In this document: one piece after another, positions 1 through 6,067 of the stretch
Numbering within the stretch: position 1 is the first letter of the stretch
Layout of the letters: each line of letters opens with the position of its first letter
Assembly (NCBI GenBank): GCA_027311185.1
Contig: DAICZK010000064.1
Span: forward strand, 1 to 7,777
Length of the DNA: 7,777 nt
Direction: 5' to 3'
DNA from: Sulfuriferula sp.
GTDB taxonomy: Bacteria > Pseudomonadota > Gammaproteobacteria > Burkholderiales > Sulfuriferulaceae
Notes under the pieces: model-generated
Databases searched by the model: none
What the model was told of the DNA's origin: nothing
What the model saw: only the letters and a program-made list of their open reading frames with translations
Translations under genes and position numbers: made by a program

Positions 1-909
1 GTTCATGGTGGCGGCCGGCGTGAATATGCTGATCGGTGTGAGGCCATGACGCACGCCGACGGCATAGTCGTTGAAATCGTGCGCGGGCGTGATTTTGACG
101 GCACCCGTGCCGAAGGCCGGATCGACGTAGTCGTCGGCGATGACAGGGATGCGGCGTTCGGCGACGGGCACGCGCACGTACCGCCCGATCAGGTGGCGGT
201 AGCGCGGGTCTTCGGGATGCACGGCCACCGCTACGTCGCCGAACAGGGTTTCCGGGCGGGTGGTGGCGACTTCGATAAAGCCGTCGCCCTCGTCTACTGC
301 GTAGAGAATGTGCCACATGCTGCCTTCTTCTTCGCTGGCGACGACTTCCAGGTCGGAGACGGCCGTTCCCAGCACGGGGTCCCAGTTGACCAGGCGTTTG
401 CCGCGATAAATCAGCCCTTCGTTATAAAGCCGGACGAAGACTTCGGTCACCGCTGCGGACAGGCCTTCGTCCATGGTGAAACGTTCGCGCGACCAGTCGC
501 AGGAGGTGCCCAGGCGACGCATTTGCGCGGTAATGCTGGAGCCCGACTGCGCTTTCCACTCCCATACCTTGTCCAGAAAGGCATCGCGTCCCAGGTCGTG
601 GCGCGAGATATCCTGCGCATCGAGTTGGCGTTCAACGACAATTTGCGTGGCGATGCCTGCGTGATCGGTACCGGGTTGCCATAAAGTGTTATGACCCCGC
701 ATGCGGTGGTAACGTATCAGCGCATCCATGATGGTATGCTGAAAAGCATGGCCCATGTGCAGGGTGCCGGTGACATTGGGCGGCGGCAGCATGATGCAGT
801 AAGCGGGCTGTGCCGCGTCCATGCCGGCGCGAAAATGGCCCGATTGTTCCCAGTACTGGTACCAGCGTTGTTCTATGTCGCGAGGTTCGAAGCTTTTGGC
901 AAGGTCCAT
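1..909 (-). CDS. valS: Valyl-tRNA synthetase, N-terminal part (runs off the left edge)
   Basis: Class Ia aminoacyl-tRNA synthetase that charges tRNA-Val in the cytoplasm and hydrolyses mischarged Thr-tRNA-Val. The 303 codons present start at ATG 909 ([17 protein letters not shown]) and run open to base 1, so about the first third of a protein usually near 900-950 residues is seen. The HIGH-type ATP-binding signature is [13 protein letters not shown] at residues 42-54. The first half of the CP1 editing domain is visible as [17 protein letters not shown] (217-233) and [15 protein letters not shown] (267-281). The KMSKS loop and anticodon domain lie outside the window. It is the last visible gene of the leftward pepA-holC-orf151-valS run and lies 34 bases after orf151. 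No clear Shine-Dalgarno sequence precedes the ATG. Identification is near certain from the motifs and the gene order. Confidence 0.97.
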   Translation of the reverse strand, partial: MDLAKSFEPRDIEQRWYQYWEQSGHFRAGMDAAQPAYCIMLPPPNVTGTLHMGHAFQHTIMDALIRYHRMRGHNTLWQPGTDHAGIATQIVVERQLDAQDISRHDLGRDAFLDKVWEWKAQSGSSITAQMRRLGTSCDWSRERFTMDEGLSAAVTEVFVRLYNEGLIYRGKRLVNWDPVLGTAVSDLEVVASEEEGSMWHILYAVDEGDGFIEVATTRPETLFGDVAVAVHPEDPRYRHLIGRYVRVPVAERRIPVIADDYVDPAFGTGAVKITPAHDFNDYAVGVRHGLTPISIFTPAATMN

Positions 910-943
910 GATGCGTAGCCGTGTCTAAGAGGTAGTGCGTCGA

Positions 944-1399
944 TTATACTGGTTCCTGGTCGTCTTTGAGTGAAATCCCGCGTCGGGCGCATTCTTCGAC
1001 CAGGGTTTCGCGGATGGCGGTTTCGATGTTGGCGACCACTTGCGGCAATAAAACCGCCAGCGTTTCGTCCAGCGCGCGCTGCAATCTTGGTGTGATCAGC
1101 GCGTCGATCTGATTTTGCAATTGCGCATCAACGACAGTCAGTATCTGGCTGGAAATTTCATATGCCGCTGCGTTGCGTTCTGCGGCTGACATTACGGCGG
1201 TCGCCGCTGGAATTTCCACCGGCTGATCGTGAAACACGGCGTCGCCGAGCTTGACGATATCGGTCAGCACGGGGATGCCGGATTTTTTGCCGTCCGCCGC
1301 AGAGCCCGATATTTCCGCGTCGTCGGGGTCTGAGAGCAGCGGCGAATGCTGGTATTTGTCCATCAGGTTCTGCATTTTATCCAGTAGCGGATCGCTCAT
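944..1399 (-). CDS. Uncharacterised 151-residue protein between holC and valS
   Basis: I do not recognise a function. The start is ATG 1399, whose ATGA overlaps the holC stop, so translation is probably coupled; no strong ribosome binding site is visible. The product is acidic and probably soluble: no signal peptide, membrane segment or metal-binding cluster is seen. The N-terminal 40 residues are polar and probably disordered. The short hydrophobic motif IPVLTDIV follows at residues 42-49. From about residue 70 to 140 the chain looks continuously helical, with hydrophobic residues at heptad-like spacing, which suggests a coiled-coil or oligomerising helix. An IPVLT-type motif near the N-terminus recalls small betaproteobacterial proteins of the DUF2486 type, from memory and unchecked. 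The position between a replication subunit and a tRNA synthetase does not define a role. That it is a real gene is supported by the exact overlap and by normal codon use. Confidence 0.85.
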   Translation of the reverse strand: MSDPLLDKMQNLMDKYQHSPLLSDPDDAEISGSAADGKKSGIPVLTDIVKLGDAVFHDQPVEIPAATAVMSAAERNAAAYEISSQILTVVDAQLQNQIDALITPRLQRALDETLAVLLPQVVANIETAIRETLVEECARRGISLKDDQEPV

Positions 1400-1821
1400 G
1401 ATTTGACGCTCATGTCATGATTCGTCGTTGCGTAACCGCGCTGCTGATAAAACCGCCAGCGCTGTCGCGCCGCATCTTTGTCCTCGGCGTCGGTGCCGAC
1501 GATCTCGATCAGCCGTTCAAACCGGCTGAAAAAATTTGGCGTTGCATCGTCCAGATTGATCAGGACATCGGCGTGACTCAGCTGGCCGATGTCGGACCCC
1601 AATATCACCGGCGTACTGGCCGCATGTTCGGCTTGCGCGACGCAGTGTGGCAAAAACCCCGATGGCGGTTCCTGCCACCAGCGCCGGTCCAGTTCCGCCA
1701 GCAATTCATCGTTGGTGCTGTGTACCATGACGCTAAGTCCCTGGCGATAGGCTTTCTGGGCAATGACACGCGCCAGATCGTGCTTGTCCGGCGCGTTGGA
1801 ATAAAAATCGACCCGGGTCAT
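1396..1821 (-). CDS. holC: DNA polymerase III subunit chi
   Basis: Chi is a clamp-loader accessory protein of the replicative polymerase. In E. coli it binds psi and the C-terminal tail of SSB, linking the holoenzyme to SSB-coated lagging-strand template. The 141-residue product (E. coli chi is 147) begins MTRVDFYSNAPDKHDLA, a typical chi start. It has the conserved middle LDRRWWQEPPSGFLPH (about residues 43-58), PVILGSD (70-76) and DVLINLDDATPNFFSRFERL (84-103), as expected for this fold. ATG 1821 overlaps the pepA stop as ATGA, and the TGA at 1396-1398 overlaps the next start in the same way, so all three genes are probably translationally coupled. No ribosome binding site of its own is seen. 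The reading frame stays open far upstream into pepA, but homology starts only at this ATG. Confidence 0.95.
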   Translation of the reverse strand: MTRVDFYSNAPDKHDLARVIAQKAYRQGLSVMVHSTNDELLAELDRRWWQEPPSGFLPHCVAQAEHAASTPVILGSDIGQLSHADVLINLDDATPNFFSRFERLIEIVGTDAEDKDAARQRWRFYQQRGYATTNHDMSVKS

Positions 1822-3314
1822 TTTGCCGCGACGCGCGCGAGCAGGAAGTGCATGAGCAAGGGTACGGGACGGCCGGTACCACCTTTTTCCTTGCCCGATT
1901 TCCACGCTGTGCCGGCGATGTCCAGATGTGCCCACTTGTATTTTTTGGTAAAGCGCGACAGAAAGCATGCGGCGGTAATCGACCCGCCGGCCCGACCGCC
2001 GATGTTGGCCATGTCGGCAAAATTGCTGTCGAGCTGTTTTTGGTAGTCGTCCCACAGCGGCAGGCGCCAGGCGCGATCCTGCGCGGCCTGCCCGGCCTGC
2101 TCGAGTTCGGCGGCGAGCGCGTCGTCGCTGGTGAACAGGCCTGACGCGTGATGACCCAGCGCGATGACGCAGGCGCCCGTGAGCGTGGAGATGTCGATGA
2201 CCAGAGCGGGGTCGAAGCGCTCGACGTAGGTCAGCGCGTCGCACAGGATCAAGCGACCTTCGGCGTCGGTGTTGAGGACTTCTATGGTCTGTCCAGACAT
2301 CGAGGTGACGATGTCGCCCGGCTTGACCGCGAGGCCGTCGGGCAGGTTTTCGCAACTCGGGATGACACCGACGAGGTTAAGCGGGAGCTTGAGTTCTGCC
2401 GCTGCGCGCATGACACCCAGGACGCTCGCGGCGCCGCACATGTCGTATTTCATCTCGTCCATTTCCGCGCCGGGCTTGAGCGATATGCCGCCCGAGTCGA
2501 AAGTGATTCCCTTGCCCACCAGCACGACAGGCGCATCGGTCTTTTTGCCGCCGCTGTGTTTGAGCACGATCAGCTTTGGCGGTTGCCGGCTGCCCTGAGC
2601 GACGGCTAACAATGAGCCCATGCCCAGTTTTTCCATGTCCTTGCGTTCCAGAATCTCGCATTTGAGCGGGAATTCCTTGCCCAGGTTCAGCGCCTGCTCG
2701 GCCAGATAGGTCGGGGTGCAGATATTGCCCGGCAAATTGCCCAGATCCTTGGCCAGTTCGACGCCGGCAGCGATAGCTAACGCCTGGGTTTGCGCGGTTT
2801 CGGCGATTCGGCTGTCGGCAGCGTCGACGATCAGGGTCAATTTTTTGAGTGCTTTGGACGCGCTGTCCTTGTCCTTTTTGGTTTTCAGTTTGCCGACACA
2901 GTATTTTTCGTCGAGCGCGGCGAACACGGTCTGTTCTATCTTCCACGCCATATCGCCGTTCGATACCTTTTCTTGCAGCAAATACAGGGCCGCGCTCGGC
3001 GCGCCGGTGTCGTTGACGCTGGCAAGCGCTGCATGAATGGCGCTGAGGAAGGCTTTGCGATCAAATTCCTCGGCTTTGCCCAGGCCAACCAACAGAACCC
3101 GGTCATTGTGGATATCCGGCACATGATGCAGCATCAAGGTGCTGCCAGTGCGCCCGTCCATATCGCCCATCGCCAATATTTTCGATAAATAAGCTTGGCT
3201 TAGGCTATCCAATTGTTGTCCACTGGCGGATAATTGGCGCGACTCGTACACGCCGATGACGATACATGCCGCGCGTTGTTTTTCCGGTTGTGTGTTTTTT
3301 ATGCTAAATTCCAC
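1818..3314 (-). CDS. pepA: Leucyl aminopeptidase (M17 family, PepA)
   Basis: Cytoplasmic two-metal aminopeptidase that removes N-terminal residues from peptides, with a preference for Leu. The E. coli protein also binds DNA, as XerB in plasmid dimer resolution and as a regulator of carAB; that second role is not shown here. The product has 498 residues (E. coli 503). The M17 signature NTDAEGRL is at 348-355. By alignment to E. coli the metal ligands are K268, D273, D291, D350 and E352, and the catalytic residues are K280 and R354; all are present. The less conserved N-terminal domain is residues 1 to about 165. The start codon is GTG (3312-3314), preceded six bases away by AGGAG; the next in-frame Met is near residue 49, so GTG is preferred. 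It heads the leftward operon and its stop overlaps holC by ATGA. Confidence 0.97.
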   Translation of the reverse strand: MEFSIKNTQPEKQRAACIVIGVYESRQLSASGQQLDSLSQAYLSKILAMGDMDGRTGSTLMLHHVPDIHNDRVLLVGLGKAEEFDRKAFLSAIHAALASVNDTGAPSAALYLLQEKVSNGDMAWKIEQTVFAALDEKYCVGKLKTKKDKDSASKALKKLTLIVDAADSRIAETAQTQALAIAAGVELAKDLGNLPGNICTPTYLAEQALNLGKEFPLKCEILERKDMEKLGMGSLLAVAQGSRQPPKLIVLKHSGGKKTDAPVVLVGKGITFDSGGISLKPGAEMDEMKYDMCGAASVLGVMRAAAELKLPLNLVGVIPSCENLPDGLAVKPGDIVTSMSGQTIEVLNTDAEGRLILCDALTYVERFDPALVIDISTLTGACVIALGHHASGLFTSDDALAAELEQAGQAAQDRAWRLPLWDDYQKQLDSNFADMANIGGRAGGSITAACFLSRFTKKYKWAHLDIAGTAWKSGKEKGGTGRPVPLLMHFLLARVAAK

Positions 3315-3320
3315 GGGCTG

Positions 3321-3325
3321 CTCCT
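3321..3325 (-). promoter_or_regulatory. Ribosome binding site that fixes the pepA GTG start
   Basis: On the minus strand AGGAG lies six bases upstream of the GTG at 3312-3314. It is the clearest Shine-Dalgarno sequence in the leftward operon and decides the non-ATG start of pepA. Confidence 0.8.
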
Positions 3326-3354
3326 GACAAATATGAGTGAATATCCCTCATTAT
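3324..3354 (+). promoter_or_regulatory. Possible promoter for lptFG, facing the pepA promoter
   Basis: CTGACA (3324-3329, five of six of the -35) and CATTAT (3349-3354, four of six of the -10) are 19 bases apart, longer than ideal. The start would be near 3361 with a leader of about 36 bases. The -10 box overlaps that of the pepA promoter on the other strand. The match is weak; other AT-rich boxes between 3368 and 3392 could serve instead. Confidence 0.3.
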
Positions 3355-3378
3355 TTGCAGTCTTCCGTTAAAAGTCAA
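3350..3378 (-). promoter_or_regulatory. Sigma70-type promoter for pepA-holC-orf151(-valS)
   Basis: On the minus strand, TTGACT (3373-3378, five of six bases of the consensus -35) and AATAAT (3350-3355, five of six of the -10) are separated by exactly 17 bases. Transcription would start near 3343, giving a leader of roughly 28 bases that includes the AGGAG site. This is the best promoter match in the window and its position suits the operon. It was read by eye and not mapped. Confidence 0.7.
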
Positions 3379-3396
3379 AATTAAGAAATATTTACT

Positions 3397-4473
3397 ATGC
3401 TTTTTAGACGCGCTTTGTTGCGCGAGCTCATCTTCAATTACTTCGGGGTCTTCTTAGTATTGCTGACTATCACCTTGACTACCTTGTTCATTCGCCTGCT
3501 GGGCGAGGCGGCACGGGGAGAGTTGGCGATTGAAGCGGTACTGGCGTTTCTGGGTTTCGGAATATTTAATTTCTTGCCCCTGTTATTGTCTTTGTCCCTG
3601 TTTATTTCCATCATCATGGCGCTCTCGCGCGCCTATCGCGAAAGCGAAATGGTGGTGTGGTTCAGTGCGGGCCTGAGTCTGACGGCCTGGGTGCGGCCGG
3701 TAATGGCTTTTGCCTTGCCGGTTGTGCTGGCCATAGGGGTGCTGGATCTGGCCGTGATTCCCTGGGCATTGAGCAAAAAGGAAGAATTCCGGCAATTGCT
3801 CGACAGTCGCGACGAACTGTCGATTATTTCTCCGGGCATGTTTACCGAATCCAAACTGGCGGACAAGGTTTATTTCGTCGAGGGTCTCGAAGCCAATGGC
3901 ACACGGGTAAAAAATGTGTTCATGCAGTCGGAGGAAAACGGCACGCTGGGAATCACTGTCGCCAGGACGGGTACGCACCGGCAGTTGGCCAATGGCGAGC
4001 GTTATCTGGTTCTTGACAATGGTCGGCGCTACGAAGGCAAGCCGGGGCAGGCCGATTACAAAATCGCCGAATTCGGGCGCTACTGGATGCGGCTGGAGCC
4101 GCAAACGGTCATCCTGCACCACGATTACGGCGCGAATGCATTGCCGACCGCAACGCTGCTCGAAAACCCGACGCCGGGTAATCTTGCCGAATTCGTGTGG
4201 CGCTGCGGGTTTCCTATCAGCGCCGCGATTCTGGCCTTGATGGCGATTCCGCTCAGTTTCGTCAACCCCCGGGCGCGGCGGTCTTACAGTCTGATCCGCG
4301 CATTGCTGATCTTTGTAATTTATAACAATTTGCTGGGCATTATGGAGGCATGGGTCGAGCAGCAGAAACTGCCTTTTCTGGCGGGTTTGTTCGCGGTACA
4401 CGCCCTGATGGCGGTGATCATGCTGCTGATGTTCTACCAGCGCCTGAGCATGCGCAAAGGCTGGCGACAATGA
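3397..4473 (+). CDS. lptF: LPS export system permease LptF
   Basis: Inner-membrane subunit of the LptB2FG ABC transporter, which extracts lipopolysaccharide from the outer leaflet of the inner membrane and passes it to LptC and the periplasmic bridge. The 358-residue length is typical. Six membrane segments can be read: about 14-34, 48-76, 100-122, 271-290, 298-318 and 326-347. Between the third and fourth is a periplasmic beta-jellyroll domain of about 145 residues, as in the YjgP/YjgQ family. The cytoplasmic turn AYRESEMVVWFSAGLS (79-94) is the conserved region that, in this family, contacts LptB. The start is ATG 3397, with only a weak AAGAA at 3383-3387 upstream. The gene diverges from pepA across 82 bases and overlaps lptG by ATGA. 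First place in the pair and similarity of the N-terminus make it LptF rather than LptG. Confidence 0.95.
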   Translation: MLFRRALLRELIFNYFGVFLVLLTITLTTLFIRLLGEAARGELAIEAVLAFLGFGIFNFLPLLLSLSLFISIIMALSRAYRESEMVVWFSAGLSLTAWVRPVMAFALPVVLAIGVLDLAVIPWALSKKEEFRQLLDSRDELSIISPGMFTESKLADKVYFVEGLEANGTRVKNVFMQSEENGTLGITVARTGTHRQLANGERYLVLDNGRRYEGKPGQADYKIAEFGRYWMRLEPQTVILHHDYGANALPTATLLENPTPGNLAEFVWRCGFPISAAILALMAIPLSFVNPRARRSYSLIRALLIFVIYNNLLGIMEAWVEQQKLPFLAGLFAVHALMAVIMLLMFYQRLSMRKGWRQ

Positions 4474-5543
4474 GGATCATCGTCCGGTATTTGACGAGCG
4501 AGGTGCTTAGGACATCGGCGTTCGTGTTTACCGCGCTGTCGACTCTGTTCGCACTGTTCGATTTGATGAACGAGCTCGATTCATTGGGCAAGGGCGCTTA
4601 CAGTTTCTGGCGCATCCTGTTTTATGTCCTGTTGAGCGTACCCGGGCACTTGTACGAATTGTTGCCGGTCGCAGCGCTGATCGGGACGCTGGTTGCCTTG
4701 TCGCGTCTGGTTGAGAGCTCCGAATTCACCATTATCCTGGTGTCGGGTTTGTCGATGCGGCGGATTGCCGGTTACTTGATGTTGATCGGTCTGCTGTTTA
4801 CTGTTTTGACTTTTGTGTTCGGGGAAATTGTCGCGCCTGTCAGTGACCGTTACGCCGAGCAAATGAAACTCAAGGCGACCAAGGCGCTGGTCGCCCAGTC
4901 CTTTCGCTCCGGTTTATGGGTGCGGGACGACCATAATTTCATCAATGTGCGCGAGGTGACGCCCAATAGCAACCTGCGCGACATCAATGTTTATACTTTC
5001 GATGACCAGTTTCGTCTGTTGCGGATTTATCGTGCAGCCAAAGGTACGTTCCTGCACGACAATGTGTGGCGGCTGTCTGGCATAGACGAGACCAAATTCA
5101 CGCCGGCGGGGATACAGGTCGCCCACTATCCGGGCACTGAATGGCGCTCCGTGTTGACGCCGGCTATCATGAATGTGTTGCTCATTGCGCCGGAGAAAAT
5201 GGCGACCTTCGATTTGTGGGCCTACATCGAGCATTTGCACGCCAATCATCAGCCCGCCAAACGTTACGAAATCGCCTTGTGGAGCAAGCTGGTTTACCCG
5301 TTCGCAGCACCGGTGATGATATTGCTCGCGCTGCCTTTCGCTTATCATCGACCGCGCGTAGGTTCGGTGAGCACGCGCGTGTTTGCGGGTATCATGCTGG
5401 GTCTGGGATATCACCTGTTCAATCGCTTGTTTGCGTACATCGGCCTGCTCAATGACTGGTCGCCGATTTTGAGCGTGATACTGCCGACTCTGATATTTTT
5501 GGCGCTAGGCATCTTTTTGCTGCTGCGGCTCGAGAGCGCATGA
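4470..5543 (+). CDS. lptG: LPS export system permease LptG
   Basis: Second membrane subunit of LptB2FG, which pairs with LptF to form the LPS cavity. The product has 357 residues from ATG 4470 (MRIIVRYLTSEVLRTSAFVF). It shares LptF's plan: three N-terminal membrane segments (about 13-35, 57-80, 100-122), a periplasmic beta-rich domain (about 125-265) and three C-terminal segments (about 275-290, 305-325, 332-353). The cytoplasmic loop carries ESSEFTIILVSGLSMRRI (81-98), the usual LptG site for coupling to LptB. The stop of lptF and this start overlap as ATGA, and AAAGG at 4456-4460 lies nine bases upstream, so both reinitiation and direct initiation are possible. An in-frame ATG at 4350 would add 40 residues read from the lptF coding region and has no homology, so it is not used. 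lptB, lptA and lptC are not in the window. Confidence 0.95.
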   Translation: MRIIVRYLTSEVLRTSAFVFTALSTLFALFDLMNELDSLGKGAYSFWRILFYVLLSVPGHLYELLPVAALIGTLVALSRLVESSEFTIILVSGLSMRRIAGYLMLIGLLFTVLTFVFGEIVAPVSDRYAEQMKLKATKALVAQSFRSGLWVRDDHNFINVREVTPNSNLRDINVYTFDDQFRLLRIYRAAKGTFLHDNVWRLSGIDETKFTPAGIQVAHYPGTEWRSVLTPAIMNVLLIAPEKMATFDLWAYIEHLHANHQPAKRYEIALWSKLVYPFAAPVMILLALPFAYHRPRVGSVSTRVFAGIMLGLGYHLFNRLFAYIGLLNDWSPILSVILPTLIFLALGIFLLLRLESA

Positions 5544-5557
5544 GGGATAAATCGGGC

Positions 5558-5968
5558 TTACGTAATGGTGCGTACCAGGCGCGTGCGGCTAAGTCTGTCG
5601 TGCAAAAACTGGTGGTCGCGATCGAATGGCGCCCAGATTTGACTGATGCCGAGCAAAGCCACGGCGAGCAGGAAACGAATTAGCGCCTGATGTAATTTTA
5701 ATTTGTTGCCGTCGACAGTGACGACGCGGATATGCCAGGTTTTCATCGCCAGAGATTGCCCGCGCGTCCAGAACCAGCATAAGTAGGCAGCGATAATACC
5801 GAACAGGTAAAGCTGCAGCACGATTTTAACTGCCCGTGACTGCGAATTATGCGTCAGGCTGATAAATAAGTAGTCTGCGATGAACAGTAACGCGAGCAGC
5901 AACAAGGTTTCGTACAGCATGGCGCCGAGGCGTCGGCCCAGACCGGCTGTGGGTAGTTGGGTAGTCAT
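5558..5968 (-). CDS. RDD family membrane protein, 136 residues
   Basis: Small integral inner-membrane protein of the RDD family (named for conserved Arg and Asp residues); the role of most members is unknown, and some have been linked to ion transport or stress. Three membrane segments are visible: about 18-38, 47-68 and 95-114. The family pattern is seen in GRRLGAMLYETLLL (11-24), in RGQSLAMKTWHIRVV (69-83), which matches the typical GQTLGM-type motif after the second membrane segment, and in the C-terminal FLHDRLSRTRLV (121-132). At residue 20, where an Asp is common, this protein has Glu. The start is ATG 5968; no Shine-Dalgarno sequence precedes it and the leader is AT-rich. The stop lies 14 bases from the convergent lptG stop. 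It shares a 99-base upstream spacer with the divergent dusB. The family is confident; the function is not. Confidence 0.88.
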   Translation of the reverse strand: MTTQLPTAGLGRRLGAMLYETLLLLALLFIADYLFISLTHNSQSRAVKIVLQLYLFGIIAAYLCWFWTRGQSLAMKTWHIRVVTVDGNKLKLHQALIRFLLAVALLGISQIWAPFDRDHQFLHDRLSRTRLVRTIT

Positions 5969-6012
5969 AAAATAATTAATCGGTTTTGCGAAAGCGATAT
6001 TATCTATTAATT

Positions 6013-6041
6013 TTGCGCTTCATGGGTTTAGCGTATAAAAT
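6013..6041 (+). promoter_or_regulatory. Putative sigma70 promoter for dusB-fis
   Basis: TTGCGC (6013-6018, three of six of the -35, keeping TTG) and TAAAAT (6036-6041, five of six of the -10) are 17 bases apart. Transcription would begin near 6048, about 20 bases before the dusB ATG. The -10 box lies inside a 15-base palindrome that matches the Fis consensus. Read by eye, with moderate support. Confidence 0.5.
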
Positions 6042-6045
6042 ACGC
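6031..6045. promoter_or_regulatory. Perfect palindrome matching the Fis-binding consensus, on the dusB-fis -10 box
   Basis: The sequence GCGTATAAAATACGC has two perfect six-base arms around AAA. It fits every fixed position of the degenerate Fis core GNNYRNNWNNYRNNC. Fis represses its own operon in E. coli, and here the site would cover the -10 box of dusB-fis. The Fis role is inferred from the motif and the context; another dimeric regulator, or a chance palindrome, is possible. Confidence 0.45.
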
Positions 6046-6067
6046 AGTTATTCCACGTTTTTTTCTT

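Larger units (their letters stand above)
5969..6067. promoter_or_regulatory. Divergent spacer between the RDD gene and dusB
   Basis: AT-rich 99-base region that must hold the promoters of both neighbours. On the plus strand it contains the dusB promoter and palindrome listed separately. On the minus strand a -10-like GATAAT (5999-6004) could serve the RDD gene with a leader of about 24 bases, but no convincing -35 box lies at the right distance. Neither start codon has a purine-rich ribosome binding site: dusB is preceded by a run of seven T, and the RDD gene by a TTATTTT tract. Confidence 0.5.

Noticed and set aside
46..684. Long plus-strand open frame (212 codons) opposite valS
   Set aside because: Antisense shadow: the minus strand encodes valS with all motifs, and the plus-strand product has no recognisable family and a GC-driven composition rich in Gly, Ala, Arg and His.
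1509..1529. Hairpin with seven-base arms followed by A residues, inside holC
   Set aside because: The T-tract lies upstream of the hairpin in the direction of holC transcription, so it is not an intrinsic terminator for this operon; the paired bases are simply codons.
1822..2355. N-terminal extension of holC inside pepA
   Set aside because: The frame stays open, but the extra 178 codons give an Arg-rich sequence that overlaps conserved pepA residues; chi homology starts exactly at ATG 1821, which overlaps the pepA stop.
2148..2609. Plus-strand open frame (153 codons) opposite pepA
   Set aside because: It lies across the conserved M17 catalytic region on the other strand; a codon-bias shadow with no ribosome binding site or homology seen.
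3583..4470. Minus-strand open frame (295 codons) opposite lptF
   Set aside because: The predicted product is rich in Arg, His and Gln with no domain pattern; lptF on the plus strand has full length and topology.
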